DNA from: Avoscillospira sp045580485
GTDB taxonomy: Bacteria > Bacillota > Clostridia > Oscillospirales > Oscillospiraceae
Assembly (NCBI GenBank): GCA_045580485.1
Contig: JAZNNW010000136.1
Location: forward strand, 1-36,765
Direction of reading: 5' to 3'
Length of the DNA stretch: 36,765 bases
Part shown: positions 6,936-13,166 of the stretch, in pieces
Numbering within the stretch: the first letter of the stretch is position 1
Layout of the letters: every line of letters begins with the position of its first letter
Notes under the pieces: generated by a model
What the model was told of the DNA's origin: nothing
What the model saw: only the letters and a program-made list of their open reading frames with translations
Databases searched by the model: none
Position numbers and translations under genes: made by a program

Positions 6936-7544
6936 TTAATGCTCATAGAATGCGATTTGTTCGCCGGGTCTGAGTTCCCAGCAGCCCACGCCACGACACG
7001 CACATTCGGCACAGTTACCGCCGCAGATTTTCCAGTTGTCGGCGGGTTCTTGTCCCTTAAAGATCACATTTGCAACGGGTAAATTATGCGGGTTTTTCAT
7101 AGGCATTCCAGGCCATGCGGAGAAGATAATTTTCAAGTTTCCGGGCAGCTCCTGAGAATTTAAGCATTCGTTTACCAGATTGTATTTTTTAGTGAATGCT
7201 AGAAAAGTTGTACCGGGTAATTCCCTTGCAAGCTGGCACATATTGCGGAAATAATCGGCGTTCACGATATCGCCGGAAACATGGAAACGAAAGTATTTTG
7301 TTACCATTGCAGCCGCCTTAACTTGCAACCAATATGCGGCGGGATCCTGGGTTAAAATTTCCAGGTTTCTGTCATAGGCGTTGCGGACGGTTTTACGGAT
7401 CTTGCAAAGACGGGCGGCATAACACTTTTGTGCACATTTACAGCCGTTTGCACAGGTGACAACGGGCGGTAGTGATACACTAGGAATATAGCCCATTTTC
7501 TGATTACCTGGGCTGATAGATATTTTATTAACGGGGCTTTTCAT
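6936..7544 (-). CDS. GP88-like phage protein with two cysteine clusters (202 aa)
   Basis: Matches the phage Gene-Product-88 type: an N-terminal CANGCKCAQKCYA cluster (C31, C35, C37, C41, with C47 nearby), a core with YFRFHVSGDIVNADYF (about 84-99) and FLAFTKKYN, and a C-terminal cluster CGGNCAECACRGVGC (174-188). The CYA cluster and the RFHVSGD strand resemble the DUF5131/radical-SAM-like phage proteins, so Fe-S binding is likely and catalysis possible. Reaction and substrate are unknown. AAGGAGG precedes the ATG at 7544. It is the largest gene of the leftward cassette. Confidence 0.8.
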   Translation of the reverse strand: MKSPVNKISISPGNQKMGYIPSVSLPPVVTCANGCKCAQKCYAARLCKIRKTVRNAYDRNLEILTQDPAAYWLQVKAAAMVTKYFRFHVSGDIVNADYFRNMCQLARELPGTTFLAFTKKYNLVNECLNSQELPGNLKIIFSAWPGMPMKNPHNLPVANVIFKGQEPADNWKICGGNCAECACRGVGCWELRPGEQIAFYEH

Positions 7545-7628
7545 TCTGTTTTTCCTCCTTGACTTGAAACGCCCCGTTTTGTATAATATTGGGGCTGTAC
7601 TGGTTCGTTGTGGTTCCGGTCTGGCGTT

Positions 7629-7660
7629 GCCCTGGGAAGTGTTGGCGCACTTCTCAGGGC
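7629..7660. terminator. Strong stem-loop, T-tail only on the plus strand
   Basis: GCCCTGGGAAGTG pairs with CACTTCTCAGGGC around TTGGCG, with one imperfect pair. TTTTCTTT follows on the plus strand, so it could stop rightward read-through from convergent transcription. For the leftward operon it lies just after the stop of the 89-aa gene and lacks a U-tract, so there it would act as an attenuator or mRNA stabiliser, if anything. Confidence 0.55.
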
Positions 7661-7666
7661 TTTTCT

Positions 7667-7936
7667 TTAGTTGATCGTAAATCGGCGGGAATGCGTGGGA
7701 ATGGTAAATGCAGCGGCGATTTCCGGCAATGCCTTTTTTAATTTGGTGGTGTCCAGGCGGGAGCCGTTGACGGTGGTATACAGGATCTTGTACTGTCCCG
7801 CCACTAGCTTTTCAGTGGTGCCCATAGCCGCCTTGATTGTATCGGCTACGGTTTCCATTTCGGCGGTGATTTCTTCCTTGAGTCGCTGCAATTCTTTGTA
7901 TTGGGTACAAAGGGCGGTTAATTCTGCTGTACTCAT
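7667..7936 (-). CDS. Coiled-coil phage protein (89 aa)
   Basis: Begins MSTAELTALCTQYKELQRLKEEITAEMETVADTIKAAM, a long N-terminal coiled coil. A beta-hairpin-like segment follows and it ends ALPEIAAAFTIPTHSRRFTIN. This layout, with the final SRRFT, is familiar from small phage proteins found beside YqaJ-type recombination nucleases, though no such nuclease is present here. AAGGAGG precedes the ATG at 7936. Function unknown, possibly a partner of a DNA-processing protein. Confidence 0.65.
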   Translation of the reverse strand: MSTAELTALCTQYKELQRLKEEITAEMETVADTIKAAMGTTEKLVAGQYKILYTTVNGSRLDTTKLKKALPEIAAAFTIPTHSRRFTIN

Positions 7937-7951
7937 TTCGGGATCCTCCTT

Positions 7952-8155
7952 TTATCGATTACGTTTGACAGGTTGAGCCTTAATACCTAATTCAATAACA
8001 TTGCTAGAAACAGCATAGATTTTATCGATTTCATAATCGCCAAATGCGTCAATCTGTAAGAGATTGAAACGGTCAAAATCGTTCATCATACCATCCCAAC
8101 CGATTTTGATTTTGCAGTCGTTGGAAATCACGTTGCACAGTTCTTTAATAGTCAT
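7952..8155 (-). CDS. First gene of the leftward cassette (67 aa)
   Basis: Begins MTIKELCNVISNDCKIKIGWDG and contains DAFGDYEIDKIYAVSSNVIELGI. This pattern recurs in small phage proteins without known function. Minus-strand AAAGGAGC stands at the right distance from the ATG at 8155. It is the first gene after the leftward promoter at 8205-8233, so it is likely the most strongly expressed of the cassette. Confidence 0.65.
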   Translation of the reverse strand: MTIKELCNVISNDCKIKIGWDGMMNDFDRFNLLQIDAFGDYEIDKIYAVSSNVIELGIKAQPVKRNR

Positions 8156-8181
8156 TTGGGGTTGCTCCTTTCGTTGTCCGT

Positions 8182-8266
8182 TCGGTTATTTCCGATGTAC
8201 TTGTATTATAGTCGGTTATTTCCGAAATGTCAATAGGTTTTATGTAATTTTTTCGGTTATATCCGA
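8182..8266. promoter_or_regulatory. Three operator repeats before the leftward cassette
   Basis: The near-palindrome TCGGTTATTTCCGA occurs at 8182-8195 and 8212-8225, and TCGGTTATATCCGA at 8253-8266. The middle copy fills the spacer of the leftward promoter, so a bound protein would block polymerase. Related half-matching sites lie in the divergent promoter at 8464-8495. Confidence 0.8.
8205..8233 (-). promoter_or_regulatory. Sigma-70-type promoter for the leftward cassette
   Basis: On the minus strand TTGACA (8233-8228) is followed after 17 nt by TATAAT (8210-8205), a perfect consensus. The spacer is an operator repeat. Transcription would start near 8198 and enter the 67-aa gene. Confidence 0.88.
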
Positions 8267-8297
8267 TTTATTTTTATAAGGGTATTTCTCTTGAGTT

Positions 8298-8440
8298 TTT
8301 GCACATTCCCGGCGTTGTCCAGGGCAACGGTAGCGGCACCGGATCCCGCCGGAGCTGGCACGGGCAGCGGATCACAGCGGCGGGCACCCCTGGGGGATAT
8401 GGGCGGCAGGGCTGGCGGCGGGTAAGTGCCCCAAATATTC
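8298..8440. other. GC-rich non-coding block in the divergent intergenic region
   Basis: An abrupt GC-rich stretch inside otherwise AT-rich promoter DNA. It shares words with the block at about 5300-5600 at the other end of the cassette. No gene with a ribosome binding site is seen. It may be a remnant of an insertion or a structured RNA; I cannot fold it with confidence. Confidence 0.45.
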
Positions 8441-8463
8441 TCAAAAAATAAAAAGATTAAATT

Positions 8464-8503
8464 TCGGAAATATCTTGACATTCGGATATATCTTTGCTAC
8501 AAT
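8464..8503 (+). promoter_or_regulatory. Sigma-70-type promoter with operator-like sites for the gene at 8533
   Basis: TTGACA (8475-8480), a 17-nt spacer and TACAAT (8498-8503). The spacer contains TCGGATATATC (8482-8492) and TCGGAAATATC lies at 8464-8474; both resemble the left half and centre of the TCGGTTATATCCGA operators across the gap. The divergent pair is probably controlled by one protein. Confidence 0.8.
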
Positions 8504-8532
8504 ACCCATAGAAACTTACTGAGGTGATTTCA

Positions 8533-8784
8533 ATGAAAATGAAAGCAAAAATTGCTGTCCGTGAGATTATGAAAAATCAGGGTATTGGAGTCAACGCTCT
8601 TACCGCTCTGTTACAGGAAAACGTTGAGGGAGAATCTTTTTCTTCCAGAAAAATCAGTGAACGTTTGTCCCAAGACAACATGAGTATCAAGGTGCTGAAC
8701 CAGATGCTTAAAGTGCTTAGATACAAAATCGTCTTACTTCCCTTCGATGCGAAAATACCCGCCAATGGTTATGAGATCGAGTAA
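8533..8784 (+). CDS. Small helix-turn-helix-like protein, possible cassette regulator (83 aa)
   Basis: The start at 8533 (MKMKAKIAVREIMKNQGIGVNALTALL) follows GAGGTG at 8521-8526; an in-frame GTG at 8524 overlaps that site. Residues about 8-55 have the spacing of an XRE-like helix-turn-helix: INALTALL...FSSRKISERLSQDNMSIKVLNQML. The tail RYKIVLLPFDAKI is strand-like. It is transcribed divergently from the leftward operon across shared operators, the usual layout for an autoregulated repressor. The regulator role is inference. Confidence 0.65.
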   Translation: MKMKAKIAVREIMKNQGIGVNALTALLQENVEGESFSSRKISERLSQDNMSIKVLNQMLKVLRYKIVLLPFDAKIPANGYEIE

Positions 8785-8785
8785 T

Positions 8786-8891
8786 CAGTGAGTGAAGTGA
8801 GTAAAAACGGCTTTTTACAGTAAAGTCCTCTATATAGCTCCCCATTAGGAAAAAGTTTCTGCAAAAACGAAAGAACACTCACTTCATCTAC
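8786..8891. repeat. Palindromic intergenic element, copy 2
   Basis: Follows the stop of the 83-aa gene as copy 1 follows the primase. Left arm: GTGAGT twice, then CGGCTTTTTACAGTAA. Right arm: AAAGTTTCTGCAAAAACG, then ACTCACTT. The arms match copy 1 left-to-left and right-to-right. The centre (8828-8849, CTCTATATAG...CCCC...TAGG) matches the reverse complement of copy 1's centre. Confidence 0.65.
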
Positions 8892-8918
8892 TAAACCAAC
8901 ACACGAGGAGGAAAACAA

Positions 8919-9578
8919 ATGAATCAGTTAGCTCTTAATTTCACATTCGCAGATATCCAAATCAGAACCATCTCGACTGCTCCCGACGTTATTTGGTTTG
9001 TATTGAAGGATGTTTGTGATGCACTCGGTCACACCAATAGCAGAATGGTATTCAAAAGGTTGGATGATGACGAAAAGGGTGTAACTCAGATTTACACCCT
9101 TGGTGGTGTCCAGGAAATGCAAGTCGTGAACGAACCTGGTCTTTACAATGTCATTCTTCGGTCTGATTCCGAAAAAGCCAAGCCCTTCCGTCGATGGGTC
9201 ACTCACGATGTGCTCCCCGCAATCCGCAAACAGGGTTATTACTCTCTGTTCTCTGACGAGGAAACCCTTGAAATCATCACTCGGAAGATCGCTCTCGGGC
9301 TGGAAACTCCGAGCAATCTTCCCATGATGAAACGCCCGTCTTTCGCTGACAAGTTGAATAAGCAGACGTTGAAGCAGGATGCCCTTGAGGTCATTCGTGC
9401 CAAACGGTATGAGCAGATTCGGCAGCTTTGGATTTCTGACTTCTACACGGCAGAAACCAGTGATTTCACCCGCAAGTTGCAAGACATTTGCCGGGGCGAT
9501 CCCACTCTGTACCACAAATACTTCGATGAATACTGCAAGCAGAAAGACCCTAAGTTCAACGGCATTGTGACAATTTGA
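8919..9578 (+). CDS. BRO-type phage antirepressor (219 aa)
   Basis: The N-terminal about 110 residues form a BRO-N domain: VIWFVLKDVCDALGHTN (about 24-40), DDDEKGV, VNEPGLYNVILRSDSEKAKPFRRWVTHDVLPAIRKQGYY (about 69-107). This family binds DNA or repressors and typically switches prophages to lytic growth. The C-terminal 110 residues are a less conserved helical domain. AGGAGG stands at 8906-8911. It is the first rightward gene after palindromic element 2, and the small recombinase follows. Confidence 0.9.
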   Translation: MNQLALNFTFADIQIRTISTAPDVIWFVLKDVCDALGHTNSRMVFKRLDDDEKGVTQIYTLGGVQEMQVVNEPGLYNVILRSDSEKAKPFRRWVTHDVLPAIRKQGYYSLFSDEETLEIITRKIALGLETPSNLPMMKRPSFADKLNKQTLKQDALEVIRAKRYEQIRQLWISDFYTAETSDFTRKLQDICRGDPTLYHKYFDEYCKQKDPKFNGIVTI

Positions 9579-9599
9579 GGGGTAGATTTTACCTACCCC
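9579..9599 (+). promoter_or_regulatory. Hairpin right after the antirepressor stop
   Basis: GGGGTAG (9579-9585) pairs with CTACCCC (9593-9599) around a 7-nt loop. There is no T-run, so it is not a standard terminator. It may stabilise the upstream mRNA or tune translation of the recombinase, whose GGAGG lies 15 nt downstream. Confidence 0.45.
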
Positions 9600-9623
9600 A
9601 GATACCTTCAAATGGAGGTCAAT

Positions 9624-10199
9624 ATGATTTATGGATATGCTCGTGTGAGTAGCAAGGGTCAGGACTTATATGGTAATGGTCTTGACGTTCAAGAGAATGA
9701 GCTTCGTACTGCCGGAGCAGAGAAAATTTTGCGTGAAAGTTTCACCGGCACAAAGAAAAATCGTCCTGTGTTGGACAAGCTAATGGGCATTGTCAGCGAG
9801 GGTGACACTGTTGTCGTGACTAAACTAGATCGTATTGCTCGTAGCACTGTGGACGGCTTAGTTATTATCGATGAATTTCTTGCTAAAGGTGTGAATCTTC
9901 ACATTCTTAACATGGCAAAATTCGACAACACACCGTCTGGTAAACTGATGCGAACCGTGTTTTTCGCTTTTGCCGAGTTCGAGCGTGATATGATCGTAGA
10001 GCGCACCTCCGCCGGAAAGGCTGCTGCGAAAGCACAGGATCCCGATTGGAGAGAAGGTCGACGAAGGAAGGAGATTCCTGATTTCCAAATTTTTCTCCAA
10101 AAACAAAAAGACGGTGAATTGACCGTCGATGAATGCTGTGCTATATTAGGCATAAGTCGAAGAACATGGTACAATCGTACTAGAGAGGTAAGCGTATGA
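9624..10199 (+). CDS. Small serine recombinase, resolvase/invertase family (191 aa)
   Basis: The start at 9624 (MIYGYARVSSKG) follows GGAGGTC. The N-terminal catalytic domain has YARVSS with the nucleophile Ser9, GDTVVVTKLDRIARS (about 55-70) and AEFERDMIVERT. A C-terminal helix-turn-helix (LTVDECCAILGISRRTWYNRT, about 165-186) matches the short resolvase/invertase layout, not the large integrase. It would recombine two sites on the phage molecule or resolve multimers. It is separate from the integrase at 35310, and no TnpB lies beside it. It overlaps the lipoprotein gene by ATGA. Confidence 0.9.
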   Translation: MIYGYARVSSKGQDLYGNGLDVQENELRTAGAEKILRESFTGTKKNRPVLDKLMGIVSEGDTVVVTKLDRIARSTVDGLVIIDEFLAKGVNLHILNMAKFDNTPSGKLMRTVFFAFAEFERDMIVERTSAGKAAAKAQDPDWREGRRRKEIPDFQIFLQKQKDGELTVDECCAILGISRRTWYNRTREVSV

Positions 10200-10921
10200 A
10201 ACGAATTATTGCCATAACCCTATGCTTGTTGTTTTTGGTCGGTTGCGGTACAAGTGACTCCGTATCGGAATTACCAGAAGCTACAGAAGCTACAGAGCGT
10301 GCCACTGAGGTCAGTTCTGAGGTAACCTATCCCGAACTTCCTGATGTGAACTCTACTATTGGTGAGATGTTTATGGAAATAGGGTACACCGTAGACCATG
10401 CAACCGAGATGCAGTATATTCTCAACACAGTAGGAATCAACAGTATTGAGATATATTTCGCAACTGGTGAAGCTGAAACAGGACTAAATGCCATGTCGTG
10501 TTATGCGAACGGCTCTACCGACGATTCCAGTCGTTTTACAATCACTACTGATAACGGCGTAGTATTTTATGTTGGCTATTTAGGTGAGGATCTTTACGAC
10601 CCGGAACAGGGTGGATTCTTGAAGAAATATTCCGAGGTTCATGTTCCCGAAACTGAAGTCGATTTAGATACATTCACCACGCTTCAATATTTGGCTGAAG
10701 TTGAAGTGGAGAGTTGCCTTTCACATCCTTCATCTGCTGATTTCCATACTTTTTCTTGGAGAGTCGGACGTAGTGACGATAATTATAAGATTATAGGTAA
10801 GGTTTCAGCAAAAAACTCGTTCGGTGTGGAGAGCGAAATGAACTTTGGCGTTTGGTTCACAAGGATAAATGATTCTTTCTCAGTAATCGGCGTTGAGATC
10901 GACGGAGAACGAGTCAAATAA
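10196..10921 (+). CDS. Putative lipoprotein (241 aa)
   Basis: A signal peptide (MKRIIAITLCLLFLVGC) ends in a clear lipobox LVGC, so the mature protein would be lipid-anchored outside the membrane at Cys17. A Thr/Glu/Ser-rich linker follows (about 20-45), then an extracellular-type domain without a motif I recognise. Phage lipoproteins often act in superinfection exclusion or host surface change; that role is inferred from class and position only. GAGAGG precedes the ATG, and the gene is coupled to the recombinase. Confidence 0.8.
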   Translation: MKRIIAITLCLLFLVGCGTSDSVSELPEATEATERATEVSSEVTYPELPDVNSTIGEMFMEIGYTVDHATEMQYILNTVGINSIEIYFATGEAETGLNAMSCYANGSTDDSSRFTITTDNGVVFYVGYLGEDLYDPEQGGFLKKYSEVHVPETEVDLDTFTTLQYLAEVEVESCLSHPSSADFHTFSWRVGRSDDNYKIIGKVSAKNSFGVESEMNFGVWFTRINDSFSVIGVEIDGERVK

Positions 10922-10944
10922 TTCAATATTCTTTATAATAATGT

Positions 10945-10991
10945 AGCGCATGATTGCGAGGGAGAAATCCCAACCGATCATGCGCTTTTTC
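10945..10991 (+). terminator. Structured hairpin-terminator A before the metallopeptidase-TerL genes
   Basis: AGCGCATGAT (10945-10954) pairs with ATCATGCGCT (10977-10986). Inside is GGGA-GAAA-TCCC, a short stem with a GNRA-type loop, and the two stems are joined by the internal loop TGCGA/AACCG. A T-rich tail (TTTTTCTTTTT) runs into the GGAGG of the next gene. TATAAT at 10934-10939 lies just upstream, but no good -35 is seen. The same structure recurs at 13091. Confidence 0.75.
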
Positions 10992-11005
10992 TTTTTGGAG
11001 GTATT

Positions 11006-11368
11006 ATGACACAGACAGTTTCTATTATGGGAGCAGAATATAAGGTCATCATCGGAGTTTCTCCTGAGGAAGATAAAGCTCTGGACGGACGGTACGGATA
11101 TTGTCAGCCTACATCCCGGTTGATCGTCATCGCTGACATGGATAAGATTCCTTCCTGGGATGGGGAGAGTGAAGCGGATAAGAAAGCTGCCGTTACCGTT
11201 ACGTTACGGCACGAAGTGCTTCATGCGTTCCTTTATGAGTCCGGTTTGTGGGGGTCTTCTCTCGATGTTCCCGCATGGGCTATGAACGAGGAAATGATTG
11301 ACTGGTATGCCATTCAGTACCCGAAGATTGCCGAGGTATACGGACAGCTCGGATGTGACGGAGGATAA
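11006..11368 (+). CDS. Small zinc-metallopeptidase-like phage protein (120 aa)
   Basis: Carries HEVLH (residues 69-73) in RHEVLHAFLYESGLW, the HExxH signature of zinc metalloproteases, with an acidic NEEMIDW about 30 residues later that could supply the third ligand. Proteins of this kind commonly lie just upstream of TerL in clostridial phages; their substrate is unknown. GGAGG lies 5 nt before the ATG, directly after the T-tract of hairpin A, so the hairpin could control its translation or transcription. Confidence 0.75.
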   Translation: MTQTVSIMGAEYKVIIGVSPEEDKALDGRYGYCQPTSRLIVIADMDKIPSWDGESEADKKAAVTVTLRHEVLHAFLYESGLWGSSLDVPAWAMNEEMIDWYAIQYPKIAEVYGQLGCDGG

Positions 11369-11371
11369 GCC

Positions 11372-13006
11372 ATGGAGAGATTGTTGCAAGCGATTGAATC
11401 TCAAATCCGTCATGGATGTTCCGTACGGGTTTTCGAGGATCAGTACCACGCCTGTCTGGAAACATTGAAAACCGACGTTCCTCTGGCAGTCAAATATCTG
11501 AAACGGCTGTCAGACCTTATTGAGCTGTCCATGGTCAGTTTCAAATGGGGTGTGAATGATATCCGGGAAATCTACGGATTACATAAGAAGGTCTGTCTGG
11601 CTGCGGCTCCCCATCTTTTCGAGCTGTATTTGCTCTATGTGGAATGGGATCGTGAGCCGGAGAAGAAATTCTATGTACCCCGGCGTTCCGTCTTAAAAGA
11701 AGTCGTGGATGCCATGCAGGATTTGATCGATGACAAGCTGGACTTGCTGACGATCTCTATGCCACCCGGCTCCGGTAAATCCACTCTGGGAATTTTCTTC
11801 CTATCCTGGGTTATGGGTAAATTCCCGGATAAGCCGAATCTGGCATCTGCTCACTCTGGTATTCTGACCCGCTCTTTCTTCGACGGTGTGTTGGAAGTCA
11901 TCACGGATCCCGAATATCTCTGGGCAGATGTATTCCCCGGTCATGCACTACATTCTACCAACACCAAGGAAGAAACCATCGATCTCGTGAAAAAGCATCG
12001 TTTCAGCACACTGACCTGTCGTGCTATCAACGCATCTCTGACGGGTGCTACTCGTTGTGAAATGATTCTTTACGCTGACGACCTTGTGTCCGGCATTGAG
12101 GAAGCTATGAGTAAAGACCGTCTGGATAAGCTGTGGATCGGCTACACCAACGACCTCAAGTCCCGTAAAAAGCTGGGTGCAAAGGAAATTCACATCGCCA
12201 CCCGTTGGTCTGTTCACGATGTTATCGGTCGCCTTGAGGAGCAGTATGGTGATGACCCCCGGTCGAAATTCATCGTTGTCCCTGCTCTCAACGAGAACGG
12301 CGAAAGTAATTTCAATTATGCCTACGGTGTCGGTTTCGATACGAAGTATTTCGAGGATATGGCAGCGAATCTGGATGAAGCCAGCTTCAAGGCTTTGTAC
12401 ATGAACGAGCCTATTGAGCGTGAAGGTCTGGTGTACGATTCCGACGAGCTGCGGCGATATTTCGAGTTGCCTGATCGTGAACCAGATGTCATCCTGGGCA
12501 TCTGTGACACCAAAGACAAGGGTACTGACTACGCCGTGCTTCCGGTCGCTTATGTTTATGGGCAGGATTACTATATAGAAGACTGCGTGTGTGATAACGG
12601 TTTGCCGGACGTTGTTGATGTCAGACTCGTGGATATTCTATTCCGCCACAAAGTCAAGCAGTGCCGTTTCGAGAGTAACAGTGCTGGCGGTCGAGTGGCA
12701 CAGAAAGTCCAGCAACAGCTAAAAGCCCGTGGCGGCATCACCCATATCACGACGAAGTTTACGAGGTCTAATAAAGAAACGAAAATCATCGTCAACAGCG
12801 CATGGGTCAAAGAGCATTGTCTTTTCAAGGATCCCAGTCTGTACAAGCGTAACAGTGAGTACGGAAAAATGGTCAGTATGCTTTGCTCCTACACCATGTC
12901 CGGTAAGAACAAGCACGATGACGTACCCGATGCTTTCGGTATGCTGGCGGACTACATTCAGAGTCTGACCAACACAGAGGTGAAAGTCGTAAAAAGACCG
13001 TTCTGA
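11372..13006 (+). CDS. terL: Terminase large subunit (544 aa)
   Basis: The DNA-packaging motor and nuclease. Walker A is PPGSGKST (131-138), Walker B MILYADD (231-237), and the motif after it is HIATRWSVHDVIGRL (about 273-287). The RNase H-like nuclease domain starts near ILGICDTKDKGTDYAVLP (about 374) and continues through CRFESNSAGGRVAQ and DDVPDAFGML, which supply the expected acidic residues. Length is typical. The gene starts 4 nt after the metallopeptidase-like gene with GGAGG at 11361-11365. It stands at the head of the late module, far from the probable small subunit. Confidence 0.95.
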   Translation: MERLLQAIESQIRHGCSVRVFEDQYHACLETLKTDVPLAVKYLKRLSDLIELSMVSFKWGVNDIREIYGLHKKVCLAAAPHLFELYLLYVEWDREPEKKFYVPRRSVLKEVVDAMQDLIDDKLDLLTISMPPGSGKSTLGIFFLSWVMGKFPDKPNLASAHSGILTRSFFDGVLEVITDPEYLWADVFPGHALHSTNTKEETIDLVKKHRFSTLTCRAINASLTGATRCEMILYADDLVSGIEEAMSKDRLDKLWIGYTNDLKSRKKLGAKEIHIATRWSVHDVIGRLEEQYGDDPRSKFIVVPALNENGESNFNYAYGVGFDTKYFEDMAANLDEASFKALYMNEPIEREGLVYDSDELRRYFELPDREPDVILGICDTKDKGTDYAVLPVAYVYGQDYYIEDCVCDNGLPDVVDVRLVDILFRHKVKQCRFESNSAGGRVAQKVQQQLKARGGITHITTKFTRSNKETKIIVNSAWVKEHCLFKDPSLYKRNSEYGKMVSMLCSYTMSGKNKHDDVPDAFGMLADYIQSLTNTEVKVVKRPF

Positions 13007-13008
13007 CA

Positions 13009-13059
13009 CAACATATTGTAGATATTCCTCTTGACAAACACAATATATAGTGTTATAAT
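13009..13059 (+). promoter_or_regulatory. Strong late promoter with an 18-bp dyad in its spacer
   Basis: TTGACA (13031-13036), 17-nt spacer, TATAAT (13054-13059). The spacer is the dyad AACACAATATATAGTGTT (13037-13054), palindromic except for one central pair. A related dyad ACAACATATTGT lies at 13009-13020. This looks like a regulated promoter for portal and the structural genes. The binding protein is not identifiable. Confidence 0.85.
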
Positions 13060-13090
13060 GATAAGTGTAAAATTAGATAACGCATTTTTA

Positions 13091-13140
13091 ACAGCGCATG
13101 ATTGCGAGGGTTTCGACCCACCAGTCATGCGCTGTTTTTC
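13091..13140 (+). terminator. Structured hairpin-terminator B in the portal leader
   Basis: ACAGCGCATGA (13091-13101) pairs with TCATGCGCTGT (13125-13135) around TTGCGA/ACCAG and an inner stem GGGT-TTCG-ACCC with a UUCG-type loop. It is followed by TTTTTCGTTTTT. It starts about 25 nt after the expected transcription start of the late promoter, so without antitermination most transcripts would end here as an RNA of about 75 nt. It is nearly the same as hairpin A. Confidence 0.75.
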
Positions 13141-13166
13141 GTTTTTACAGAAAGGAGGTAATTGAA

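Noticed and set aside
9624..10199. IS607-type insertion sequence
   Set aside because: Recombinase is of the short resolvase type with a C-terminal HTH, and no TnpB gene or element ends are visible.
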